From assembly GCF_000972785.3 (NCBI RefSeq), contig NZ_CP011253.3:1860001-1924000 (forward strand): DNA of 64,000 nucleotides. The letters are read 5' to 3'. Below, one piece after another: positions 36,506 to 44,919 of the stretch. This stretch comes from Pandoraea oxalativorans. Its GTDB lineage: Bacteria > Pseudomonadota > Gammaproteobacteria > Burkholderiales > Burkholderiaceae. A program made the translations under genes and the position numbers. Position 1 is the first letter of the stretch, and each line of letters begins with the position of its first letter. The notes below the pieces were generated by a model that was not told where the DNA came from, made no database searches, and saw only the letters and a list, made by a program, of their open reading frames with translations.

Positions 36506-37150
36506 TCACGCTTTCGGCGCCGGTGTTTTCGGCCGGAAGTCGCAGAGCGGTTCGATGGCGCAATGCCAGCACTCCGGCTTGCGTGCCTTGCATACGTAGC
36601 GGCCGTGCAAAATGAGCCAGTGATGCGCGTCATGTCTGAACTCGCGAGGTATCACGCGTTCCAGGGCCAGTTCGACGGCCAGCGGATCTTTGCCGGGCGC
36701 CAGTCCCGTGCGGTTGGCAACTCGGAAAATGTGCGTATCGACGGCAATCGTGTCTTCGCCGAACGCCGTATTCAGTACGACGTTCGCGGTTTTGCGGCCA
36801 ACCCCCGGCAATGCTTCGAGCGCCTCACGCGATCGCGGAACTTCCCCGCCATGCTTGTCTAACAGCAGTTGACAGGTGGCGATGACGTTTTTCGCCTTCG
36901 TGCGATACAGCCCGATCGTCTTGATGAAATCGGACACGCCAGCCTCGCCGAGCGCAATCATTTTTGCGGGTGTGTTCGCCACGGCGTAAAGCTTGCGGGT
37001 GGCCTTGTTCACCGAGACGTCGGTCGCCTGTGCGGAGAGCAGCACCGCGATCAACAACTCGAAGGGCGACGTGTATTCCAACTCCGTCGTCGGTGTGGGG
37101 TTGAGCTGTTGCAGTGTCTCGAACAGGGCACGGCGTTTGGCGTCGTTCAT
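36506..37150 (-). CDS. nth: Endonuclease III
   Basis: DNA glycosylase/AP lyase that removes oxidised pyrimidines. The helix-hairpin-helix is LPGVGRKTANVVL with catalytic K120; the catalytic aspartate is D138 in VDTHIFRVANR. The 4Fe-4S cluster ligands are C187, C194, C197 and C203. Numbering equals E. coli Nth. 214 aa. It lies downstream of rsxB on the same strand (124 bp gap), a rnf-nth-like linkage also seen in enterobacteria. Confidence 0.97.
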   Translation of the reverse strand: MNDAKRRALFETLQQLNPTPTTELEYTSPFELLIAVLLSAQATDVSVNKATRKLYAVANTPAKMIALGEAGVSDFIKTIGLYRTKAKNVIATCQLLLDKHGGEVPRSREALEALPGVGRKTANVVLNTAFGEDTIAVDTHIFRVANRTGLAPGKDPLAVELALERVIPREFRHDAHHWLILHGRYVCKARKPECWHCAIEPLCDFRPKTPAPKA

Positions 37151-37274
37151 GGCGGGGGCGCGTGTGGCGTGGCGTTTGTCTTGTTATCGGGGACGTTGAG
37201 AAGCCCGTCGGGTGGCTAGTTTGTCGTCCGTCCTAAGCGTCCGAGCTTCGCACTTCTGGCGAACAGGCCCTACA

Positions 37275-38183
37275 TCAATCGTTGTCTTTAGCGTTTTCGG
37301 CACCCGGAGCGTCGCTGCCTGCTTCAAGTCCCAGCCGCTTACGCCGAGCCTCCGCTTCGTCGATCTGCGCCTGCACCGCCGCTGACACATTTTCGGTGTT
37401 CTTGGGACCCAGGCCTTCGGCGGCCAACGCGGCCTTCTTCTGGCGAGCGCGTTCGAGCGCAGCCTGAATGATCGCGTGTTTGCGTGCCGCTGCCGCTGCC
37501 GTTGCCGCTTCGTCGTCGGCGGCCGCTGCGCCTGCGGTTCCATCTTTCGAAACCGACGGTGCTTCCGCGTGAGGTGCCGTGATCTGCGGCTGGACGTTTT
37601 CTGCGGTGGGCGTGCCTTGCGGTTCGGGTGCAACGCGCGCAGCGCGTGCCGCGAGACGGGCTTCACGCTGCGCCTTGTCCTTTTCCAGACGCGCCTGATG
37701 GGCCTCAAAGTGGACGCGAGCCTCGTCGGCTTGCGTTTGCGACCAGGCGTCCCAGCCGGTACGTTCTCCGGTCACCGGCACCATGTCGATGCAGTCGACG
37801 GGGCAGGGCGGTACGCAGAGATCGCAGCCCGTGCAGCGGTCTTCTATGACCGTATGCATCAATTTGGCCGCGCCGACAATGGCGTCGACCGGGCAGGCCT
37901 GAATGCACAGGGTGCAGCCGATGCAGAGCGATTCGTCGATCACAGCCCGTGGGCGCGGGCGTTCGACGCCGTTCTCCGGATTGAGCGCAATGACGGGGCG
38001 GCCGAGCAGCTTCGCAAGGCGCTCGACACCTTCGGCCCCGCCCGGCGGGCATTGGTTATAGCTGGCTTGCCCGCTCGCGATAGCGTCGGCGTACGGACGG
38101 CAACCTGCGTAACCGCATTTGGTGCATTGCGTCTGGGGCAATAGGGCATCGATGCGCTGGGCGAGCGCGCTGACTTCGGACAC
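37275..38183 (-). CDS. rsxB: RsxB/RnfB-like iron-sulfur protein
   Basis: A 302-residue ferredoxin-type protein. The N-terminal Fe-S domain is [14 protein letters not shown] (about residue 19), followed by two 4Fe-4S motifs, [12 protein letters not shown] (about 87) and [12 protein letters not shown] (about 117). The last 140 residues are an Ala/Glu/Lys-rich, probably helical tail. Unlike E. coli RsxB it has no N-terminal membrane anchor, and no other rsx/rnf genes are present in the window. The start codon is GTG at 38183. It may pass electrons to SoxR or to another partner; that is not shown here. Confidence 0.88.
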   Translation of the reverse strand: MSEVSALAQRIDALLPQTQCTKCGYAGCRPYADAIASGQASYNQCPPGGAEGVERLAKLLGRPVIALNPENGVERPRPRAVIDESLCIGCTLCIQACPVDAIVGAAKLMHTVIEDRCTGCDLCVPPCPVDCIDMVPVTGERTGWDAWSQTQADEARVHFEAHQARLEKDKAQREARLAARAARVAPEPQGTPTAENVQPQITAPHAEAPSVSKDGTAGAAAADDEAATAAAAARKHAIIQAALERARQKKAALAAEGLGPKNTENVSAAVQAQIDEAEARRKRLGLEAGSDAPGAENAKDND

Positions 38184-38214
38184 GTCTTTTGTAGGGGATT
38201 CGGCGGAAACTAGA

Positions 38215-38233
38215 ATTATCCTGCATTTTGCAG
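38215..38233. promoter_or_regulatory. Palindromic operator candidate over the rsxB promoter
   Basis: CTGCA-TTT-TGCAG (38221-38233) is a perfect 13-bp palindrome in the 104-bp gap between the divergent rsxB and TetR genes. On the - strand it directly precedes GATAAT (38220-38215), a good -10 for rsxB. This is the usual position of a TetR-family operator. The assignment is an inference. Confidence 0.4.
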
Positions 38234-38287
38234 AAACACTGAAACCGTTGTGCCATAATTCCGCCCGATGAGAACGACCGGCCGATC

Positions 38288-38926
38288 ATGACAACATCAG
38301 AAACGAAGATCAAACGTGACCCGGAACGCACCCGCCAGCGCATTCTTGCCGCTGCGATCGAGGAATTTGCGGAACGTGGTTCCAGTGGTGCTCGCGTGGA
38401 CAGCATCGCACGCCGAGCCGACATCAATGAGCGAATGCTCTATTACTACTTCGGCAACAAGGATCAGTTGTATCTGGCCGTGCTCGAAGAGGTCTATGGC
38501 GAATTCAATCGCGCCGAACATGCGCTCAAACTCGATCTGCTTGCGCCGCTCGAGGCCGTGGCCGAACTCGCCCATTTCGTGTGGGACTACTACGCCGATC
38601 ACCCCGAACTGATCCAACTCATCAATAACGAAAATCTGCACGAAGCGAAGTCGATGCGTCAGTCGACGGAAATTCGTCAGCAGGTCTCACCGATCGTGGA
38701 ACTGCTCGCGCAGACCCTGAAGCGCGGTCAGGCCAGTGGCGAAATTCGTCAGGGCGTCGATCCGGTCGACCTGTACGTGACGATCTCGGCGATGGGGTAT
38801 TACGTAATGTCGAATCGACATACGCTTTCCATCGTGATGGGGCGCGATGTCATGAGCGACGAGTCGCGAAAAACGTACTCGTCCTTCAATACGCAGATGC
38901 TGCTGGATTCACTGCGCACGCGATAA
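38288..38926 (+). CDS. TetR family regulator
   Basis: A 212-residue regulator. The N-terminal TetR HTH is RTRQRILAAAIEEFAERGSSGARVDSIARRADINERMLYYYFGNKDQLYLAVLEE (about 14-68). The C-terminal part resembles the NicS/RutR ligand domain (HPELIQLINNENL, GQASGEIRQGVDPVDLYVTISAMGYY). It is divergent from rsxB and a 13-bp palindrome lies between, so rsxB-nth is the likely target. Ligand unknown. Followed by a strong terminator. Confidence 0.88.
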   Translation: MTTSETKIKRDPERTRQRILAAAIEEFAERGSSGARVDSIARRADINERMLYYYFGNKDQLYLAVLEEVYGEFNRAEHALKLDLLAPLEAVAELAHFVWDYYADHPELIQLINNENLHEAKSMRQSTEIRQQVSPIVELLAQTLKRGQASGEIRQGVDPVDLYVTISAMGYYVMSNRHTLSIVMGRDVMSDESRKTYSSFNTQMLLDSLRTR

Positions 38927-38998
38927 GTGGATGGCCGCGATCTGCGGAGTTCGATGAGACCTCCGACGAGGCATCCGATCCGAAGGCCGCAAAACGAA

Positions 38999-39034
38999 AC
39001 CGCCGCGAGAGCCCATGCTCTCGCGGCGGTTTTC
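38999..39034. terminator. Strong bidirectional terminator
   Basis: A perfect 14-bp stem ACCGCCGCGAGAGC/GCTCTCGCGGCGGT has a CCAT loop, followed by TTTTC on +. It lies between the TetR gene and the convergent phaZ. Confidence 0.88.
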
Positions 39035-39063
39035 GTATGTCCGTCGGGATTACCGAACGACGG

Positions 39064-40305
39064 TCAGGCGTTCTTCGCGATGAAGTCGCGAATCTGCGGA
39101 TAGATCACGTTACGCCAGCGGCTGCCGGAGAAAATCCCGTAGTGCCCGCACTTCGGCGCGGTGAAATGCGCGCGACGTTTGGCCGGGATGCCGGTGCAAA
39201 GGTCGTGCGCAGCTTGCGTTTGCCCGCTGCCGGAGATGTCGTCCAACTCGCCTTCAATGGTGAAGAGCGCCGTGGTCTTGATGTCCTGCGGACGCACGCG
39301 CTGGCCCGCCACATCCCACGTGCCGCTCGCGAGGCTGAAGTCCTGGAACACCGTCTTGATGGTGTCGAGATAGTACTCGGCCGCCATATCCAGCACCGCG
39401 TTGTACTCGTCGTAAAAACGGCGGTGCGAGTCGGCGTCATCACTGTCGCCGCGCATCAGATCGAGATAGAAGTCCCAGTGCGACTTCAGGTGGCGGTCCG
39501 GATTCATGGCGACGAAGCCGGCGTGCTGCAGGAAGCCCGGATACACGAGGCGTCCGGCGCCAGGGTAGTTCGAGGGCACCGCATGAATCACGTGGTTCTC
39601 GAACCATTCGTACGACTTGTTCGTGGCGAGCGAGTTGACCGACGTCGGGCTCTTGCGAGCGTCGATCGGGCCTCCCATCATCGTCATGGTCCTGGGCGTC
39701 TTCTCGCCGTTCGACGCCATCAGCGAGATCGCGCCGAGCACAGGCACCGTCGGCTGGCAGACCGAGATGACGTGCAGGTTCTCAGCGCCGATGTGGCGGA
39801 TGAATTCCTGGATGTACGCAACGTAGTCATCCAGATGGAATGACCCCGCATCGAGCGGCACCATACGCGCATCGACCCAGTCGGTGATGTACACCTTGTG
39901 GTCCTTAAGCAACGTAGAAACGGTGTCGCGCAGCAACGTGGCATGGTGACCCGAGAGCGGGGCCACGACCAGCACGACCGGGTCGTCCTTGAGTTGCCCC
40001 ACGGCGCTCGCGTCGTCGGCGTATCGCTTGAAACGCAGCAGACGGCAGAACGGCTTCTCCATCGCGGACATTTCCACGACCGGGATGTTGTAACCGTCCA
40101 CTTCGACTGCCTTGATGTTGAATTCGGGCTTTTCGTAGTCCTTGCCAAGCCGGTAGAGCAATTCATATCCGGCGGCGATGCGGGGCGCGCCCGGCATCAT
40201 GGCAAGCAGGCTGCCCGGGTTGACGAAAGTCGTCGCCGCCGCCTTTGCCCACGTGGTGAGAGGATTCAGCCACGCACGGTTGTACTCATGAATCTGATAC
40301 AGCAT
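39064..40305 (-). CDS. phaZ: Intracellular polyhydroxybutyrate depolymerase
   Basis: A 413-residue intracellular PHB depolymerase, which mobilises stored PHB granules. The catalytic nucleophile is C183 in VISVCQPTVPVL, at the same position as in Ralstonia eutropha PhaZ1. VVAPLSGHHATLLRDT precedes it; the charge-relay Asp is probably in EGELDD and His in CGHYGIF near the end. No signal peptide, so it acts on granules inside the cell. The ATG at 40305 matches the family start. No phaC is in the window. Confidence 0.93.
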   Translation of the reverse strand: MLYQIHEYNRAWLNPLTTWAKAAATTFVNPGSLLAMMPGAPRIAAGYELLYRLGKDYEKPEFNIKAVEVDGYNIPVVEMSAMEKPFCRLLRFKRYADDASAVGQLKDDPVVLVVAPLSGHHATLLRDTVSTLLKDHKVYITDWVDARMVPLDAGSFHLDDYVAYIQEFIRHIGAENLHVISVCQPTVPVLGAISLMASNGEKTPRTMTMMGGPIDARKSPTSVNSLATNKSYEWFENHVIHAVPSNYPGAGRLVYPGFLQHAGFVAMNPDRHLKSHWDFYLDLMRGDSDDADSHRRFYDEYNAVLDMAAEYYLDTIKTVFQDFSLASGTWDVAGQRVRPQDIKTTALFTIEGELDDISGSGQTQAAHDLCTGIPAKRRAHFTAPKCGHYGIFSGSRWRNVIYPQIRDFIAKNA

Positions 40306-40472
40306 GTTATGTGCCCTGAGGCGGATGATGGGGGAATTATGCAACCGTTTATCGCGGGTGTGCAACGCAGCATAACCCTGATATATGGCATTTGTGCATC
40401 AGGTCGATAGTTTTAGATTATTCGACCCATTGTTATTAACTATCGTTGCTGCAATGCAACAATTCGGGGCGC

Positions 40473-40500
40473 AAAAAAGCCCGCCGGTGGGCGGGCTTTT
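40473..40500 (-). terminator. Terminator of the aminotransferase gene
   Basis: GCCCGCC/GGCGGGC with a GGTG loop, flanked by A6 and T4. Read on - it ends in TTTTTT, about 50 bases after the stop at 40550. Confidence 0.85.
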
Positions 40501-40549
40501 CTGTCGCAACGGTAGCCCCGATCGATGACCGCGGCAAACCGTCGATCGA

Positions 40550-41749
40550 TCAGCGCAGCACTTGTGCAATGGCGGACGCCACGGTGTCGATGTTCTTGTC
40601 GTTGAGCGCGGCCACGCAGATACGGCCGGTGCTCACGGCATAGATACCGAACTCTTCGCGCAGACGCTCGACCTGATCGGCCGTCAGGCCGGAGTACGAG
40701 AACATGCCGCGTTGCTTGATCACGAACGAGAAGTCGCGTTCCACGCCGTGAGCGCGCAGCTTTTCGACCAGTGCAAGGCGCATCGCGCGGATACGCTCAC
40801 GCATTTCGGCCAGTTCCTCTTCCCACAGGGCGCGCAGTTCGGCGTTGCCCAGCACTGCGGCGACGACCGAGCCGCCGTGCGTCGGCGGGTTCGAGTAGTT
40901 GGTGCGGATCACGCGCTTGAGCTGCGAGAGCACGCGGGTCGATTCGTCCTTGCTGCCCGTCACGATCGACAGGGCGCCAACGCGTTCGCCGTACAGCGAG
41001 AACGACTTGGAGAACGAGCTCGAGACGAAGAAGTTCAGGCCGGTCGAGGCGAACAGGCGCACCACGGCAGCGTCGGCGTCGATGCCGTCGCCGAAGCCCT
41101 GATAGGCGATATCGAGGAATGGCACCAGCTTGCGGGCCTTCACGACTTCCACCACTTGCGCCCACTGATCCATCGTCAGATCGACGCCGGTCGGGTTGTG
41201 GCAGCAAGCATGCAGCACGACGATCGTGCCTTCCGGTTCCTTGCCGAGCATGTCCAGCATGCCGGCGATGTTCACGCCGTGCGATTCGGCGTCGTAGTAC
41301 GGGTACGAGACGACGTTAAAGCCAGCCGTCGTGAACAGGGCACGGTGGTTCTCCCAGCTCGGATCGCTGATGGCGACGGTGGCGTTCGGGTTCAGTTGCT
41401 TTAGGAAATCGGCACCGATCTTCAGTGCGCCCGTGCCGCCCAGCGCCTGGGCGGTGATCACGCGGCCTTCGGCCAGCACAGGCGATTCCTTGCCGAACAG
41501 CATTTCCTGCACGGCCTTGTCATACGCAGCAATGCCTTCGATCGGCAGATAGCCACGCGGCAGGCCCGCTGCCACACGTTGTTCTTCCGCTGCCTTCACG
41601 GCCTTGAGCAGGGGCAGTTTGCCTTCTGCATTGAAATACACGCCAACACCCAGATTCACCTTATCGGTGCGGTGATCGGCGTTGTAGGCTTCGTTCAGAC
41701 CAAGAATGGGGTCGCGCGGGGCGAGTTCGACAGCGGAAAAGAGAGTCAT
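40550..41749 (-). CDS. tyrB: Aromatic/aspartate aminotransferase, class I
   Basis: A 399-residue PLP enzyme of the aspartate/aromatic aminotransferase group, which interconverts oxaloacetate or 2-oxo acids and aspartate, tyrosine or phenylalanine. Features are NLGVGVYFNAEGKLPLL, ALGGTGALKIGADF, ACCHNPTGVDLT (about 181-192), D213 in FLDIAYQG, and the PLP lysine K248 in SSSFSKSFSLYGERVG. The substrate choice (AspC or TyrB) cannot be settled by eye. Divergent from uvrB, a common Burkholderiales arrangement. Confidence 0.92.
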   Translation of the reverse strand: MTLFSAVELAPRDPILGLNEAYNADHRTDKVNLGVGVYFNAEGKLPLLKAVKAAEEQRVAAGLPRGYLPIEGIAAYDKAVQEMLFGKESPVLAEGRVITAQALGGTGALKIGADFLKQLNPNATVAISDPSWENHRALFTTAGFNVVSYPYYDAESHGVNIAGMLDMLGKEPEGTIVVLHACCHNPTGVDLTMDQWAQVVEVVKARKLVPFLDIAYQGFGDGIDADAAVVRLFASTGLNFFVSSSFSKSFSLYGERVGALSIVTGSKDESTRVLSQLKRVIRTNYSNPPTHGGSVVAAVLGNAELRALWEEELAEMRERIRAMRLALVEKLRAHGVERDFSFVIKQRGMFSYSGLTADQVERLREEFGIYAVSTGRICVAALNDKNIDTVASAIAQVLR

Positions 41750-42081
41750 TTCGACGGCTCGAGGCAGGTAGTAGGAAAATGCTGCGGGTCGGCCGCAACT
41801 TACGCAGGTTCGGCCCAGCTGGCTATTTTAGCGAAGATTACCCGCGCTTGTGGTAAACACCGGCCCGCTGCGCACGAAATCGTGCCTTTTCGGCACGAAA
41901 ACTGCCACGCAATGCCAGAATTTGACGAAATCGAGGGGGGGCGTGACGCGCGGGCGCCTCCCGCGAACTGCGTCAGCGTTGTTTGCGGTGGCCCGATGGG
42001 ATGGCCGTCACCCATCGGACTCAGGGAATCGTCCGACGCGCTAAAATGCCGGATTACGTCCCTCATGCTCGCGCCCCCGCC
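41750..42081. other. Gene-free divergent promoter region with alternative hairpins
   Basis: A 332-bp gap between the aminotransferase and uvrB. It holds two mutually exclusive stems that share TCGTGC: GCACGA-AA-TCGTGC (about 41872-41885) and TCGTGCC-TTTTC-GGCACGA (41880-41898). A TAAAAT box lies at 42042-42047, 35 bases before the uvrB start. No LexA-type box with CTG-N-CAG spacing was seen. Confidence 0.4.
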
Positions 42082-44169
42082 ATGACCCCTGCGGCTGACA
42101 CCGATCTCGACGAAAGCAAGTTCCTGACGTTCCCCGACTCGCCTTATCAGCTCTATTGCCCGTTTCCTGCGGCAGGCGATCAGCCCACGGCCATCACCCA
42201 GTTGACCGAGGGGATCGATGACGGGCTCGCGTTTCAGACCCTGCTGGGCGTGACCGGTTCGGGCAAGACGTTCACGATGGCGAATGTGATTGCCCGTATG
42301 GGACGTCCGGCCATCGTGTTTGCACCGAACAAAACCCTGGCGGCACAGTTGTATTCCGAGTTTCGCGAATTCCTCCCGCGAAATGCGGTGGAGTACTTCG
42401 TCTCATACTACGACTATTACCAGCCGGAAGCGTACGTGCCGCAGCGCGATCTGTTCATTGAGAAGGACTCGTCGGTCAACGAGCACATTGAGCAGATGCG
42501 GTTGTCGGCGACGAAGAGCCTGCTGGAACGCCGCGATGTCGTAATCGTCGCGACGGTGTCCGCCATCTACGGTATCGGGAATCCGAGCGAGTACCACCAG
42601 ATGATCCTGACCGTGCGTCAGGGCGACAAGCTGGGGCAGCGCGAGATCATCGCAAGACTGATCGCGATGCAGTACACGCGTAACGAGACGGATTTCGGGC
42701 GCGGCACGTTCCGTGTGCGTGGTGACACCATCGATATCTTCCCGGCGGAACACGCCGAGCTGGCGCTGCGCGTGGAGTTGTTCGACGACGAGGTCGACTC
42801 GTTGCAACTCTTCGATCCGCTCACGGGGCGTGTGCGCCAGAAGGTGCCGCGATTCACGGTGTATCCGTCCTCACATTACGTGACTCCGCGAGAGACGGTG
42901 CTGCGAGCGATCGAAACGATCAAGGACGAACTTCGCGAGCGGCTCGACTTCTTCTATAAGGAAGGCAAGCTGGTCGAAGCGCAACGTCTCGAACAGCGGA
43001 CTCGCTTCGATCTGGAGATGTTGCAGGAGCTGGGGTTCTGCAAGGGCATTGAAAACTACTCCCGACATCTGTCGGGGGCAGCGCCCGGCGAGCCGCCGCC
43101 GACACTCGTCGACTATTTGCCGCCGGACGCCTTGATGTTCCTCGACGAGTCCCACGTGCTCATCGGCCAGTTCAACGGCATGTACAACGGCGACCGTGCG
43201 CGCAAGGAAAATCTGGTCAATTACGGCTTCCGTCTGCCGTCGGCGCTGGATAACCGTCCGCTGAAGTTTGCCGAGTACGAGCGCAAGATGCGTCAGGCGA
43301 TCTTCGTCTCTGCGACGCCCGCAGATTACGAGGCCAAGCGTACCGGGCAGATTGTGGAGCAGGTGGTGCGTCCGACCGGGCTGATCGATCCGACGATCGA
43401 AGTGCGTCCGGCCCGTACGCAGGTGGACGACGTGCTCTCGGAAATCAACAAACGCGTGGCGGTAGGTGAGCGCGTCCTCGTGACGACGCTCACGAAGCGA
43501 ATGGCAGAGCAATTGACCGAGTACCTATCGGATAACGGCGTGAAGGTCCGTTATCTGCACAGCGATATCGACACCGTTGAACGCGTAGAAATCATCCGTG
43601 ACCTGCGTTTGGGCGCATTCGACGTACTCGTCGGTATCAACTTGCTGCGTGAGGGGCTGGATATTCCGGAGGTGTCGCTGGTCGCGATTCTGGATGCGGA
43701 CAAGGAAGGCTTCCTTCGCGCCGAGCGTTCACTGATTCAAACGATCGGGCGGGCCGCACGTAACGTGAACGGTACCGCCATCTTGTACGCAGACAAGATG
43801 ACCGAATCGATGAAGCGGGCGATTAGCGAGACGGAGCGTCGTCGCGCCAAGCAGATGGCGCACAACGAAGCGCACGGGATCGTGCCGCAAGGCGTGAAGA
43901 AGCGCATCAAGGACATCATCGACGGTGTCTACGATCCGGAAGACGCCAAGGCGGAAATGGCGGAGGCGAAAGAGCAAGCGCACTATCAGGACATGTCCGA
44001 GAAGCAACTGGCGCGCGAGATCAAGAAGCTCGAAAAGCAGATGCAAGAACATGCGCGTAATCTCGAGTTCGAGAAGGCGGCCAAGGTGCGAGACCAGTTG
44101 CTGCACGTCAAGGCGCTGGTGTTCGGTACCGATGGCGCCAGCGAGGCGGAATTGGGCCCGAAGGCCTGA
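42082..44169 (+). CDS. uvrB: UvrABC system protein B
   Basis: Damage-verifying helicase-like subunit of nucleotide excision repair. Features are [14 protein letters not shown] (Walker A, about residue 54), [12 protein letters not shown] (the beta-hairpin, about 115), [11 protein letters not shown] (Walker B region), RAGR-like motif VI at QTIGRAARN, and the C-terminal UvrC-binding UVR domain. About 695 aa, typical. The ATG at 42082 was chosen; an ATG at 42046 overlaps a TAAAAT box and is less likely. The LMW phosphatase gene follows after 55 bp, across a GC-rich hairpin (44181-44202). Confidence 0.96.
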   Translation: MTPAADTDLDESKFLTFPDSPYQLYCPFPAAGDQPTAITQLTEGIDDGLAFQTLLGVTGSGKTFTMANVIARMGRPAIVFAPNKTLAAQLYSEFREFLPRNAVEYFVSYYDYYQPEAYVPQRDLFIEKDSSVNEHIEQMRLSATKSLLERRDVVIVATVSAIYGIGNPSEYHQMILTVRQGDKLGQREIIARLIAMQYTRNETDFGRGTFRVRGDTIDIFPAEHAELALRVELFDDEVDSLQLFDPLTGRVRQKVPRFTVYPSSHYVTPRETVLRAIETIKDELRERLDFFYKEGKLVEAQRLEQRTRFDLEMLQELGFCKGIENYSRHLSGAAPGEPPPTLVDYLPPDALMFLDESHVLIGQFNGMYNGDRARKENLVNYGFRLPSALDNRPLKFAEYERKMRQAIFVSATPADYEAKRTGQIVEQVVRPTGLIDPTIEVRPARTQVDDVLSEINKRVAVGERVLVTTLTKRMAEQLTEYLSDNGVKVRYLHSDIDTVERVEIIRDLRLGAFDVLVGINLLREGLDIPEVSLVAILDADKEGFLRAERSLIQTIGRAARNVNGTAILYADKMTESMKRAISETERRRAKQMAHNEAHGIVPQGVKKRIKDIIDGVYDPEDAKAEMAEAKEQAHYQDMSEKQLAREIKKLEKQMQEHARNLEFEKAAKVRDQLLHVKALVFGTDGASEAELGPKA

Positions 44170-44224
44170 AGATGACGGTAGCGAGGCACGTCGATGCCTC
44201 GCGCCTTCGATAAACTGAATCTAA

Positions 44225-44701
44225 ATGAAGAAAACCTCCGTCTTGTTCGTCTGCATGGGCAACATCTGCCGCTCCCCGAGTGCCGACGGCATTTTTCGCG
44301 ACCGACTCGCCAAAGCGGGCTGGTCCGATCTCGTCGCAGTGGATTCGGCGGGGACGCACAGTTATCACATCGGTCACGCCCCGGATGAGCGTACGCAGGC
44401 GGCGGCCGAGCGGCGGGGCTACGATCTGAGCGCACTGCGGGCGCGTCGCGTCGAAGCGAGCGATTTCGAGCGCTTCGAGTGGATCGTGGCCATGGACAAC
44501 GCGAACGTCGCGGAGCTCACAGCACGCAGCCCCGCAGCGTTTCGTCACAAGATCGTCCGGTTGATGGATTTTGCGACGCGTCATGACGCGACTGAAGTGC
44601 CCGATCCTTATTACGGCGGCGCGCAAGGATTCGAGACGGTGCTCGACTATATTGAAGACGGTCTTGATGGCCTGCTCGTCCGTTTGGGACAGGCCGACTG
44701 A
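44225..44701 (+). CDS. Low-molecular-weight protein-tyrosine phosphatase
   Basis: A 158-residue cytosolic phosphatase. The P-loop is VCMGNICRSP with nucleophile C10 and R16, and the general acid is D127 in VPDPYYGG. DSAGTHSYHIGHAPDERTQ (about 40-58) is also typical. Members dephosphorylate tyrosine kinases or aryl substrates; the target here is unknown. It precedes the recombinase-family gene by 218 bp, where I see no gene. Confidence 0.93.
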   Translation: MKKTSVLFVCMGNICRSPSADGIFRDRLAKAGWSDLVAVDSAGTHSYHIGHAPDERTQAAAERRGYDLSALRARRVEASDFERFEWIVAMDNANVAELTARSPAAFRHKIVRLMDFATRHDATEVPDPYYGGAQGFETVLDYIEDGLDGLLVRLGQAD

Positions 44702-44879
44702 TCGCTTCGCGGCGCGTGCATCCTTGTGGGGAACAGTGTGTGCGTCGTGATCGGTGACGAGATCGCTTCGCGAGTTGCCCCAACAAGGCTATCATTCGAC
44801 CCTCTTTGACGGGATGAGGCCGGGCAGTGCGATTTGTCGTACACCAGACGTGCCTGTGACTCCCGTGTCCCTCCTGTTT

Positions 44880-44902
44880 CTGTCGCTGACGCTGTCGCTG
44901 AC
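44880..44902. repeat. Short tandem repeat before the 702-aa membrane protein gene
   Basis: CTGTCGCTGACG is directly repeated (12 + 11 bp), ending 17 bases before the next start codon. It replaces a recognisable ribosome-binding site there. Confidence 0.4.
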
Positions 44903-44919
44903 TACGCACTTTCCGATCC

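Noticed and set aside
41983..42081. LexA (SOS) box for uvrB
   Set aside because: No CTGT-N8-ACAG or beta-type palindrome was seen near the uvrB start.
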